Origin: Acanthaster planci | Lineage: Eukaryota > Echinodermata > Asteroidea > Valvatida > Acanthasteridae | DNA: 64,000 nt | NCBI RefSeq assembly: GCF_001949145.1 | Contig: NW_019091416.1 | Location: 2,343,699-2,407,698 of the forward strand | Reading direction: 5' to 3' | Shown: positions 43,401 to 54,791 of the stretch, piece after piece | Layout of the letters: the number at the start of each line of letters is the position of its first letter | Numbering within the stretch: the stretch's first letter is position 1 | The notes under the pieces: model-generated | Told to the model about the DNA's origin: nothing | The model's input: the letters and a program-made list of their open reading frames with translations, nothing else | The model's database searches: none | Made by a program: the position numbers and the translations under genes

Positions 43401-46400
43401 GATCTCGCAGTACGTAATGACATGCCCCCTTTACACCACACCCGTGCAAATGTATCAACACTTAAAAGCTGTAGAATTGACAACTTTTCTAGGCGTAGAT
43501 CTTGGGTTTGTGTTTATATTTTGGGCCCATTTGACACTTTAAAAAGGAGGCTGCGAATAAATTAATTCAACGCAAAGAAGAGTTCATATTTCAGGATTCG
43601 ACCGAAGTCACTTCACAGAGGCTCTCGATCAACCAATACGATATACGCTACCTCTTCCGTTTTTGATTACTTGTTTTTCAAAGTGAAATATGAAATTGCA
43701 GTCAATCTTATGAAGCCGCAAAGCCAAGTATCGTTTGCGTCACGTGTCCTCTCCTCTTTCTCTCCACAGGATCGCTANNNNNNNNNNNNNNNNNNNNNNN
43801 NNNNNNNNNNNNNNNNNNNNNNNNNNNNNNNNNNNNNNNNNNNNNNNNNNNNNNNNNNNNNNNNNNNNNNNNNNNNNNNNNNNNNNNNNNNNNNNNNNNN
43901 NNNNNNNNNNNNNNNNNNNNNNNNNNNNNNNNNNNNNNNNNNNNNNNNNNNNNNNNNNNNNNNNNNNNNNNNNNNNNNNNNNNNNNNNNNNNNNNNNNNN
44001 NNNNNNNNNNNNNNNNNNNNNNNNNNNNNNNNNNNNNNNNNNNNNNNNNNNNNNNNNNNNNNNNNNNNNNNNNNNNNNNNNNNNNNNNNNNNNNNNNNNN
44101 NNNNNNNNNNNNNNNNNNNNNNNNNNNNNNNNNNNNNNNNNNCATGTCTGGGGGTTAACCTGGATGTGCATACTTTTTTACAAGGGGCGCCACAAGAAAT
44201 CAAGGGGCAGCTGCATAGTTGTATTAAACTCAACGGTGATCATTCAGAGAATTTAAGGGGAGGGCATCCGCTGGGGGACGTGCCCACACCCCACTGCACC
44301 CACCATTTTAAACTCTTAGTGATGACCACAATCTTGGGCAAAAATATGTGAGTTAACTGGATAACAGTGAACAATTACTGAAGTGAGCAACATGGGATGT
44401 GTCGCCGACAGACATTCGCGCTCTGTAGATCAACACTAACAAGTGGCAGGAAATGAGCGGGTTTGTTTCACAGGTCGGATTTACTGCATTCTTTTTGTGC
44501 ACTTGATATTGGACAGTCTCGTGAGTACACCTGCAGAACATTCTCTGTACTTTAATATACATCTATATTCGTAACAGTGGACGGTGATTGGTCAGAGTGG
44601 AGCGCATGGAGTGGCTGTTCCTCCCGCTGCGGTACCGGCAAGGCCTACCGGTCCAGGCGGTGTTCCAACCCGCAGCCCCGACACGGCGGCCGGTACTGTG
44701 AGGGACCGGAGTACGAGGAAGGAACGTGCTTTGACGATTCCTGCGTAAATGCAGGTGAGTCGTAAAATAATTAACGTTTGAACAAAAACAAACCAATGTG
44801 CATTGGCAAAGGGTCTGGCAAAATCAAAAACATATAATGACTAAATTCAAGCCAATTTGATACAAACAATTAATACTCGCGCGCATTCTTATACAAAAAT
44901 TCGTTAATTCGGTCATTTGTCGATACATTATCGTACATACAGTTGGTGTTTTACTGACTCCATGGTCCATGTGGTCGGAGTGTTCAACCACCTGCAACGA
45001 AGGGGTCAGAACCTCCACCAGACGGTGTCACGGCAGCGACGCGTGCGACACCGGCAACGGGCAAGTCGCAGCGATGCTCACGAAGGAGACTGCGTGCCAG
45101 GGTGTCCTCTGTCCCGGTAAGACAGGCGAACATTGTGGTCTGGACCAGTGACAGCGTGCTGTATATTCCCGTCGTTTTGCTTGATAACTTTCAATATCAA
45201 GTTAAATTCTAGAAGCTTCAAGTATCTTTGTTTTGTTTATGTCAACGAAGCCCTTTGGAACTGCACGACATTCCAGTGACTCGAAATAAGTTACTCAATG
45301 AGTAAATTGATATCCTCTCAAGTGAATAAATATACTTACGAGTAAGGGGTCGAATAATGTACGACAGAATAAATCAAGCTAACTGCACTCAAGGCGTTCC
45401 TTTTTACCGAAGCCAATGAAATCATTTTTAATGTCCGCATCTGACAGAAGTAGGAGGCTGGAGCGAGTGGAGCGCTTGGACGGTCTGCACGGCCATCTGC
45501 AGTAAGGGTCAGCGTATGAAGGAGCGGACGTGTAACAAGCCCCGTCCCCACGGGCCGGGAAACGACTGCGTGGGAGAGTCCACCACGGCGGAAGAATGTA
45601 GTCATAACGCTCCGTACTGCGAGGGTGTACCGAAGTTTGTGACGAGTATGTTCAAGCGCGTACATCGCTGTGGCGCTCGCACAACAGTGCACATTTCATA
45701 CGATTCTTTTCCTGTGAAAATTTTCTTAGTCAGAAATTTAAGTTTCTAATTACTGCCTTATACAAACAAAAACGTTTCTACGCCGGTGCTGCTGTGTGTA
45801 ATCGTTACTATGAGCTAACAAGTTCAACCACGCAGAAATAAGTATACTTATGCTTTCGTCTCAATGCTGTAAGGTCCAAGAACAGCTGGACAACTGAAAG
45901 TTTTCCAAGTTCATCGGAATATCTTTGATGGCTTTAACAAGTGAAATCGTCTTTATTTTAGTGTACGAAGATTGGTCTCAATGGTCGGACTGTAGCGCCC
46001 CCTGCGACGGTGGGGTGAGAATCCGCCACAGAACGTGCGTGGAGCAAGGTCACCCGTGCCGCGGCGACCTCTACGATCTGGAGATATGTAACGCCGACTT
46101 ACCGTGCAAAGGTGACCAACACAAAAATGCTAAAAAGTCGACCGCTCACTGTTGAACGATAAAGGAGGACTGTTAAATTGTTTCCTTAATCTAAGACATT
46201 AAACAAGTAGTACCTTATAGAAGTGATGTGGTTTCGGATTTTGTAAAGTAAGGGTAAAGTTAATGGACATATCTCAATATGGCAAATAACTACTTTTGCG
46301 TGTCATCATAACTCGAATAACGAGTCCCGCTGGCGAGTTTAACGGCTATTCAAAACAAAACGATAAAAATCTCAATCGAATTATAACATGAAATGCATTA

Positions 46401-49400
46401 AAAACAGTGGGTTTTGTTCTCCGAATGGCAATATCTGTAGTCACTGCCTTTTTTATCCGCAAAAAATATTATGCAAAATCTTGTAATTAAAGTCTTGTTT
46501 GTAACATATCACCCTTGTCTTTCTGCACAATGATGTGAAATTATCCATTAGTGGACGGTGGCTGGAGCGAGTGGACTCGGTGGTCAGTTTGCACGGTGAC
46601 CTGTGGAGAGGGAGAAACAGAGCGGCACCGCCAGTGCAACCAACCACGGCCCGAGTTTGGCGGCCGGACCTGCCAGGGAAATGCCAGCGAGAAGAGGAAA
46701 TGTCTCGTCTCGGAATGCCCAGGTAAAAACGCTCTGCAGATTATTTTCCTCCACCTAATCGGTGCGATCGTGATAGTTTTAGCCAACAGCGCTTGAAAGA
46801 GAATCTAAGAATAGATTTCCCCTCACGCCTCAGCCACAATATTTTTTATGTAACTTTTTCCCAGGCAGGTTTCACACTTTGTAAAAAACAAACGATGTAG
46901 TTGTTAGCACGAGATAAACCATAACGAAGCGCCATCTAAAACGTTCATTTTTTTCTGGCAGTTTTTGTCAAACTTTGTGCCCTGCTATCAAGAACTACAA
47001 TGGATGATGACTGGAAAGCACACATCAAAAAAAAGACCATCGAACACAAGAAATGATGTTACTGCCACCATTTTTGGACGACAGAAACCTAGCATTGTGC
47101 TTGATTACTTTTGTTGGAAACCTTTTTCTGAACAGCGGACGCCCCTACTTGGGAATCTTGGGGCGAGTGGTCCCAGTGCACCGTGACGTGTGCGGGGGGA
47201 ACTTCCACACGAACGCGGGGGTGTAGGGTAATCTACGCGAATAACGTTCCGATGTTTGTGTCCGTATCAAGATGCGCCGGAGAATACAAACAGAGCAACG
47301 TTTGCAACTTTTTACCTTGCCCAGGTAAAACATTAGATTTATTTACATTATGTACTGTACTTTCTTTATAAAAGAAACAGAGGTGAACCATAATCTTTAT
47401 TTACACACGCGTTTTACTCCTTATAAAATTGCTCCCAAGGGTACTCTTGGTTGCAAGATATCCATTCAAGAATAAACATAGGATTGATATGCGTGAGGAG
47501 CATAATCTAAAGCGTTGCTATACCTTTCCCTTAACATAAAACTGAAGGAAATACAAAAATAAGTCACAATCACAGGCGAATTTATCAAATGAAAATAAAA
47601 TTCTCCAACTGCGCTTGAACGTTACGTGTCAGACATGGCTATTTCCCGATCAGAGATGCTTCAAATAACCATTTAGAGGAAATAATCCCCTTTTTTCTAG
47701 TTGATGGAAATTGGGCGAGTTGGGGAGGCTGGGCCAGTTGCAGCCGAAGCTGCGGCGAGGGCGTGGTGAAGCGGGACCGCACCTGCACGGACCCGGCACC
47801 AGCAGGCGGAGGGGAGGTGTGCGGAGGGTACGGGACGGAGACGTTGCTGTGCTACCAACAACCCTGCCCAGGTAGGAGCTAAGAAGGAAACCGAGAGGCG
47901 CTTGTTTTGGCGTACACATGAGAGTATTCGCTTTAACTTAAATGCTACTGTTTGATGGTACTGTTTGACTGTAACACTTCAAACTAACAGCTCAGAGTAG
48001 GAATTTAACGACCGCACATTGCCGAATTCATGGATGGTAAGATCTATCTCATTGGGGTCGATGACGATGAAGGTGGCTAGCTGCTTGAAGCGTCGGACAA
48101 ACTTTGCATTTGATAAACATTTGCTTGAACGAAGAAACAAACTGCAGCTACATAGGAATCGGCGATCTCCAGCAGTCTCATATGTAGTCGAGACACGTGG
48201 GATTTTGAAATGGTTTAGATTGACTGAAACAGAAAGAGATAGGAGTAAAGTTTCAGGCACTTTAAGTGCTTAGACTAATAAGGAATTATAAAATTGCTCA
48301 TGAGCTGAAATGTTCCATACCGGCGGTTCTTCATATTCGTATACCCGTGTAGTCCCTGACGAGATCCTGCGCACTTTCGACGGCACCGGCTTCATGATGT
48401 ACCGCCACGCCTCCGCACCCTCGAAACTTCTCTTTATATACATGCGCTTCAGGCCCGCCGCCCCGAGCGGCCTGCTGGCTTTACGTCACGATGACGTCCA
48501 CTTACAGCAGGTTGTCACGGTCGGTCTGGCCGGTGGTCACGTCCGACTGTACGCGAAGGTGGGAGAGGCTGAGAGTGCAGTCGTGAGTGCCAATGGATTA
48601 GTAAGTCGTTTCGAAATGTACATTACAACAACCCTATTCATGTTATATTATTTACGGTCAAACTTATACCTTCTTTGTTAGCAGAAAAGTTTGGCTAACT
48701 CAAGCCGGTAAAATTTGTTTAAAATTAAATGTATTTCAAGTTTGCCAGGTATTGCAGACGCTTACAGATATATGAGCAAATTCTGTTGGTGAAGTTATCG
48801 AGCTCTACAGAAAATTTTGCGGGAGGAATTTACATTCAAGTGGGCTCCTCTTTTCCGTTGTGGGGGATGCCTGCCGTCCGTCAAGGTCTGCCACTGAGAA
48901 TTACAGTACAAAAGAGCTCCTTTGTCCACGAGAGCAGCAACATCATGTAACTTGATGCCTTTTGTGTGTTTTTTGGTGATTCTGAGCAAGTATAATGATC
49001 ATGAACATGATCATCTTTCAACCACCAGCATCTGCATAAATGGAACAGTGTTGTAGTGACCATTAGCGGAGGGCGCACCAGTGTACGCCTGAATGACGGC
49101 ACCCCGGTCTTTGGCAACTTCAGCCTCCCACTGCCCTCTCGCTTGAACTGGGACCAGCCCATGTACATCGGCGGCGCCTTGCCGTATCTTTTTCCCGGGC
49201 CTGCGCACGAATACATCGGTGAGTCTGGAAAATTAATGGGGCCTGTGTTTTCCCACATGTGGCTATAGGCCTATATATTTCCCCTTCAATGCATACCTTC
49301 TACAAGAATTTCCATAGCGTGACCGAAAGCTGTTACATGTATTTCAAAATGAGAACTGAAAACAAAGAAAGAATAACCGCTGCAGCAAAATTAACCAAAC

Positions 49401-52400
49401 TACTACCGATATACGGAAAATGCAAGTCAAAATAAGAAGCAAACCTCGTTCCCTTCGAGTAGATTTTACTCTGTCCGTCATGTGCAAAGTCTTATTGAAG
49501 TCTGCCTTGTTGTAATGTACGCTAATGTTCAGGGTTTCGCGGAGCCTTCTCTGCTCTACGAGTCAACTACAAGGAGTACAGTCTTCACGACATAAGGCCA
49601 GAATGGACGGGGTTGGGACTGCCGTTTGTAAGCTTCAATGTTGGCACTCAACCGGCAGGTCAGCAAGAGAACACTTAGAAACCAGATTGAACTGTCGCAC
49701 AGGAATGAAACGCGCACAATTTTGAAAGCATTTATTGGAACAGTCTTTGGCTGGTTAAGTTCTTTTTTCGCACTCTCAAAGTTCGAAGTTCACCTGTAGT
49801 ATAAGTATTAGAAATGAAGAAAAGCCAAAGTTAAGCCCTTGCCCTATCCTGGTTGAAATTGAAGAAAACGTCACATTGAAACTGCTTTCCCTTCCCAACA
49901 TTTTGCAAATACGTACTTCAACTTGTCCCTTGCAGTGTACTTTGCCTGCATCTGTAACAGCCGTTAATTCATCTCTATAAAAAAAATGAGATGGAAATTA
50001 ATTTACAGTGGTGATGCACTTTACATCAAACGTTCAATGCAAGTAATGGCACGCTAGCTTGCGTTTTCCTGCACAACACAGATATTGATGCCCAGGTGCC
50101 GGTGTTCACCGGTGACGAGTTCACATTCCTACCGTGTCAGAACACCACAACCGGCCGCAGACCTTTCTCCCTCAAACTCACCTTCAGGCCGGACGGCCCT
50201 CACGGCATCATTCTGTACGTCACGGGGCTGGTTCCGGGCTCATTCGTAGCGCTGACGATGATCGACAGTCACGTTGCTCTGGTCGCCAGTCTGGCAGACA
50301 CCATCGCATCGGCCAAGAGCGTTGAAATATCCGTAAGTTCCGGTCTTATCTGTGTTTTACTTCAAATTGGCTGCTGATGATTTGACAGCAAGCCAACTCC
50401 AGACATGAGAACCGAGCCGTCATACCTGTTGTTCACATGACAAAACTGCATTTTTGTTGTAAAACAGTTTGGGATCACCAGGAATCCCCTCCAGTATCAA
50501 CGAAGCCATTTACTTCGAAAAAGGAAACCGTGCAAGATGAGCCTATAGAGTGATAATACGACCCAAAACAACCGACACCAACAAAACACAAGCGAGGAAG
50601 CGAGAAGGTGCAGCACATAGCTGTGAAGAGCTACTGACTTGGTGACCACCATCTTGGTTTGGTAAATGAAAGACTTTCATGTTGTATCCTCTCAGTTATC
50701 CAGATGGGCGATAGTCAAATTTACCCTTCGAGGTGCTGAAGCCGAGATGCGCGTGAATGGCGGTCCGGCCATCCAGCTTACCATCCCGGGCACCGAGTTC
50801 GTCCCGGCGTTGAGGGTCAACATCGGAGGCGTGCCGCTCCCGCACAGGGTGCTGGCTCGTATGACGACGGGCGTAGATAAAGGTCTTGTGGGGTCGGTCT
50901 ACGAGGTGACTATCAACGGGGACCAGTATTTACTTACGGAGACAGCACTAAATATGGAGGACATGTACCTCAATTCAGCGTCCACCACACTCGCAGGTAT
51001 TAACGCGCCGTTCCATAGGCCTGTGTACGTTTTTGGGGTACGTTGCGTACACGATGCGCTCATGCGTTTAACTTTCACGGGACAAAAATCGACTCCATTA
51101 ACATAACACGCGTGTGCGTTGCGTTCGGCCGTCAAAATCGCCCCGGGAGCGATTTTCACGGATACGCAACGCTTGGCGCAAGAGTTGACGCGCATTATGG
51201 GATGGCACCTTTCGTAGTTCCCAAACGCACGACAACCGCTTTAACTACGGAGCAAGTAGCACCTTCGTATTTATACACCAACACGATTCGTTACACGATC
51301 GGTGCCCTTGCATCCAATATGGTGTACTATTTATACGACACACATTTCTGCCTCTCTCTAGCTTCTTTCAAGGCGACACAACTACACGACACGACGGCCA
51401 TTACGTTTGTACACCGCAAAAAACTGGGGTGTTAAATTTCACACCCCTGGTGTTATCAGAGGACTACACTAACACTTTTCATTGGTGTTAAAATCTTTGG
51501 TATTATTTGGTGTTACTTTTAACATCCTCCTGTGCACTGTAACACTTATAGGTGTGCTAAGTAACACCGGTGGTGTTAAAGTAACACCCTACGCTATGCG
51601 GTGTGGTGATCAGATAACACCAAAAAGTGTTGATTTTAACACCACAGTTTTGCAGTGTACACACGACGTGTCGCATCGTGCGTTGCGTCGTGCGTCACGT
51701 CGTGCGTCACGCGTCGTACTGTCTTACGGCACGACGCAAGAGAGCCGTCGTGCTGTCGCGTCGTGTAGCTGTGTCGCCTTGGAAGAGGCTAGAGAAAAAC
51801 AGGAATGGGTGTCGTAAATAGTACACCATGGTTAAGAGTTCCTTAACCCTCACAAAGTTCCGAACTGATGCTGGATTCAAAAAAGAGATTTGCAACCCTA
51901 AATAGCATATCCTTGACCTGTTAAGCAACTGAATCTTTGCTCAATATTCCTCAACTAACTTTGCATAAACACTCTTCTGTGCCATTTGGAAAGGTTTGTG
52001 TCGTCTCTATATACAGTACAAATTCTGAAATTCATGCTTGCAGCTCACTACCGGGAAGTCAAAAGACTACGTCACAGCAGCGTTGCGCTTCACTGCAACT
52101 ACGCTAACATTCATCACGAGAACCCCGTGGTAACGTGGCTCCACGGAGACGGGTTTCTCGAAGCATCAGCCCACGTCAACATATTCAAACCGGTATAATA
52201 GAAATCATCACTACTAGACCAACTAATAGTACACGTATTATCATTGAGCGATACAGGACGGCGTCAAAACACTACAACAATCGCTTGTAACATTATTCAG
52301 CGCTGAATATGGGTCTTTCGTACTTAAGCACCAGTCTATTTGAGTTCATCCATGTTTAGTGTTTCTAAAAGGTTGGAATTCTTAGTAATAATATACGAAT

Positions 52401-54791
52401 AGCCTACCCTCCATTTTTGAAGTTTTAAAAACAAATTATTACATATCACGTTTTGAATTTCAGTGATCAGCGAATGATAGATAATGCAGGATTTGTTAAC
52501 AAAACAATCCCGGGTGTAGCACTTCATTTCTTTCCTTTCTATTTTTTTCCCATAAAACACAACCTGAAAGCAATTTCAGGCAGGGCAAAATATTTACACA
52601 ATTCTCCGAATACTCAGCAAAAGCTAAGATTGTTTTTATTGTTTTGATTTCCATTTTCTTGCAGAATGTCTTTTTCCCGCACAGGTCAATTTTGAATTTG
52701 CACACACTCAACTCAGACGATGAGGGACCCTACGCATGTATGGTCTGGTACCGCGGCAAAGCCGTCATAACACATGCTTTTGGTGTTTCGGTCTTCGAGC
52801 CTCCTGGTGAGTACTGCACCTGTCCGAAAAGCAGAGGCATCAACCCATAAACCACACTTCAGAATTTTCTATAATTACCACATAATAACATGATCTTGTG
52901 CCACTTTTAATTTCGCTGTTAAATTTAGTTATATTCAAAGCACTTGCAATTTGTAAATTGTTTATATCTGCCGTTTGCTGCTCTGTGTACTTACAGCAAT
53001 CGAGTTCCAGGTCGAGTCTAATGTTGAACTGATGGTCATTGGAAATATCGCCCTCATCGTTGGCTTCGTCATTGGTATTCTCGTCCTGTCATGCTTCAGA
53101 GTGTGTAGGAGAAGGTCAGTGCATGCATTCACAACCAAGGTCTTTAACGTTGCATTGAAAACGTTTAAATGTACCAGTCCTTTTTTTGTAACTTACTTAA
53201 GCTAGTGTAGCAGTTTAAAGTTACTGAAAAAAAAGATTAAAATGGACATCAAAGCGATAGGTTTCTACAGAATCTGTCAGTATATTTTCAAATTTAAACA
53301 TATTTTACTTCAACAAATCCATGGCTTCTTGAGACATTTTTCCCCGGGCAAAAGGTAAAAGCAATTTCCTGTAACTTTGTTTCCATCTTCCGGCAATTAT
53401 GCAGATACTTCTTCTTGGACATGATTTACCAGTCCACCGTGTTCTACTTTGGGTTGGATTCTTGCGCGTGTCTGAGGGATCCCAACATACCCGATCGCGC
53501 CACCGTGCTCCTAGTCAACGCTACCTATGACGAGGATTTCTCGGCCCGCGAGGAGAAAATCAAATTTGACCAGGCTCTGAAGAGGAAAAGGCAGGACAAG
53601 TTGAAGAAAAACACCAAAGGGTTCATAGAAAAAATAAAAGCAAAGATCGCCAAGGCAGGCGGCAAAGATGACGCGGAAAAGGTCTTGGGTGATGCCGACA
53701 TTGACAAGGAATCTGCAAACGCCGAGCAGTACAAGACGGGTAAAAATCTGGACAAGGAAACATCAGTACTCACGGAAAAGAAAAATGAAGCATCTGAGAT
53801 GACCACTGAACCAAACACCAAGTATTCTAATCAGTCAGAAGAACGAGAGGAATTATTGAAATCGATGTCACAGAGACACATAAACGAGAACCAGGCCGCA
53901 GGTATGTATGGAGAGGTCTGTCGGCAGCCCAGTGAATCACTGAGCGACGGCGAGATTAATCTAAGGCGTCTCTCCCACGAGATTGTGACCGGGAAACCGG
54001 AGTCGTCATCCTCGGGTTCTTCGCTCGGAGGAGCGTTGCCGGAGGCCGCAAACTTCACGGCAGCGCACAAGGGGGACAAGGGCTCCCTGAGCTCCTTGGC
54101 GATTCTAGAAGACGAGAGACAGGCGGACCTGGACGTGGAACCACGCAACAAAGAGGAGCCGGTCTACGTCAACATCGATACTATCCGGGAGAGAAGAAGA
54201 CAAAGCCAGTCGTCTGCTGGGAGCCTGAGGTTAATGAGGAGAGCTTCGTCATCCGCATCTACTGGCTCGGAACCTCCACTGGCTCCACCTAAATTGATGT
54301 CATCAGAGGAGCCTGTGGAAGTCGATTTGGACGCGGTCCACGATAACTGGCGGAAGAGCAACATCTCCCCGGAATTACCGAGCGACTATAGTGCTGACGG
54401 GAGTGCGGTAACCGATGCGAGAACGGAGGACCGGAGACGCGAAAGCGTGGCCGAGGCCGGCTGCGACGCCGGGCGATTGTTCAGTCACCGGGGTTCAATA
54501 GGTGGCGCTGTCGCCAAGCTTTCCGAGGCGGTTGCCGAAGAAGTCCAACACACGAGTGACGGCGCCGGTGAAATCGACGAGGGCGCTGCCGAAGACGGAA
54601 CGCCAGAGGAAGACTTCCCAGGAAGGGAATTGAGTCTTGTGGAGGAGGAAGTTGACGAAGAGGTTCAACCGCTGCTGGGCGTGGGCTCACCATCGTCAGC
54701 GAGTGAGAAATATGAAGGGTCCTCGGAAGAGGCCGGAGATGATCAAACTGCGAGTGACGGGTCACTAACCGAGAGGGAGAGTAGTGAATGA
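40427..54791 (+). CDS. Unnamed type I membrane protein: TSP1 repeats, two LamG, Ig, TM, long tail
   Basis: I do not recognise a named orthologue. Exons in phase: 40427-40429 (ATG only, directly followed by GTAAG), 41059-41116, 41848-42075, 42667-42846, 43237-43409, 43770-gap, then 44578-44754, 44943-45116, 45448-45624, 45962-46111, 46552-46722, 47136-47324, 47701-47871, 48353-48600, 49029-49218, 49533-49658, 50082-50332, 50696-50996, 52044-52192, 52665-52806, 52997-53114, 53405-54791. Order: signal peptide (AQCEFLTHVIILCTVRLTFG); a Cys-containing region of unknown type; at least eight TSP1 repeats, one exon each; two LamG domains; one V-like Ig domain (ALHC...DDEGPYAC); TM helix (about 53029-53100); an acidic, Ser-rich cytoplasmic tail of about 460 aa. 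Total about 1587 aa plus the gap. The architecture suggests a cell-surface adhesion or guidance receptor; that is inference. Confidence 0.85.
42667..47871 (+). other. TSP1 repeat block (eight visible repeats, one per exon)
   Basis: Repeats lie at 42667, 44578, 44943, 45448, 45962, 46552, 47136 and 47701. All exons enter and leave in phase 1, the classic arrangement for duplicated TSP1 modules. Trp ladders (GGWTAWSEW, GDWSEWSAW, GGWSEWTRW) fit C-mannosylation. The O-fucose site Cxx(S/T)C is present in repeats 1 (CNTTC), 3 (CSTTC), 6 (CTVTC), 7 (CTVTC) and 8 (CSRSC), but not in 2 (CSSRC), 4 (CTAIC) or 5 (CSAPC). Repeat 5 is shortest. Confidence 0.88.
43778..44142. other. Assembly gap (365 N)
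   Basis: A run of N begins seven bases after the acceptor of an exon starting at 43770 (phase 0), so the rest of that exon and its donor are missing. The next visible exon (44578) needs a phase-1 donor, so at least one phase change is hidden here. A whole extra TSP1 repeat could fit. Confidence 0.95.
48353..50996 (+). other. Two laminin-G-like domains
   Basis: LamG 1 is split over 48353-48600 and 49029-49218; LamG 2 over 50082-50332 and 50696-50996. Both pairs go phase 1 to 0, then 0 to 1, and are joined by a 126-nt linker exon (49533-49658, phase 1 to 1). LamG hallmarks include F.FRP...GLLAL / F.FRPDGPHGIILYV in the first halves and W..V..TI.G / W.IVKFTL.GAEAEMRVNGG followed by IGG in the second halves. 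The matching intron positions indicate an internal duplication. Confidence 0.8.
51352..51796. mobile_element. Long-TIR MITE with GGTGTTA-rich core, ~445 bp
   Basis: The left arm from 51352 (CTCTCTAGCTTCTTTCAAGG, then CGACACAACTACACGACACG) pairs with the right arm ending at about 51796 (CGTCGTGTAGCTGTGTCGCC, then TTGGAAGAGGCTAGAGA). A second nested inverted pair, TGTACACCGCAAAA.ACTGGG and AGTTTTGCAGTGTACA, flanks a core dense in GGTGTTA and TAACACC words. No ORF of interest. It lies in the intron before the Ig exons. Confidence 0.7.
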
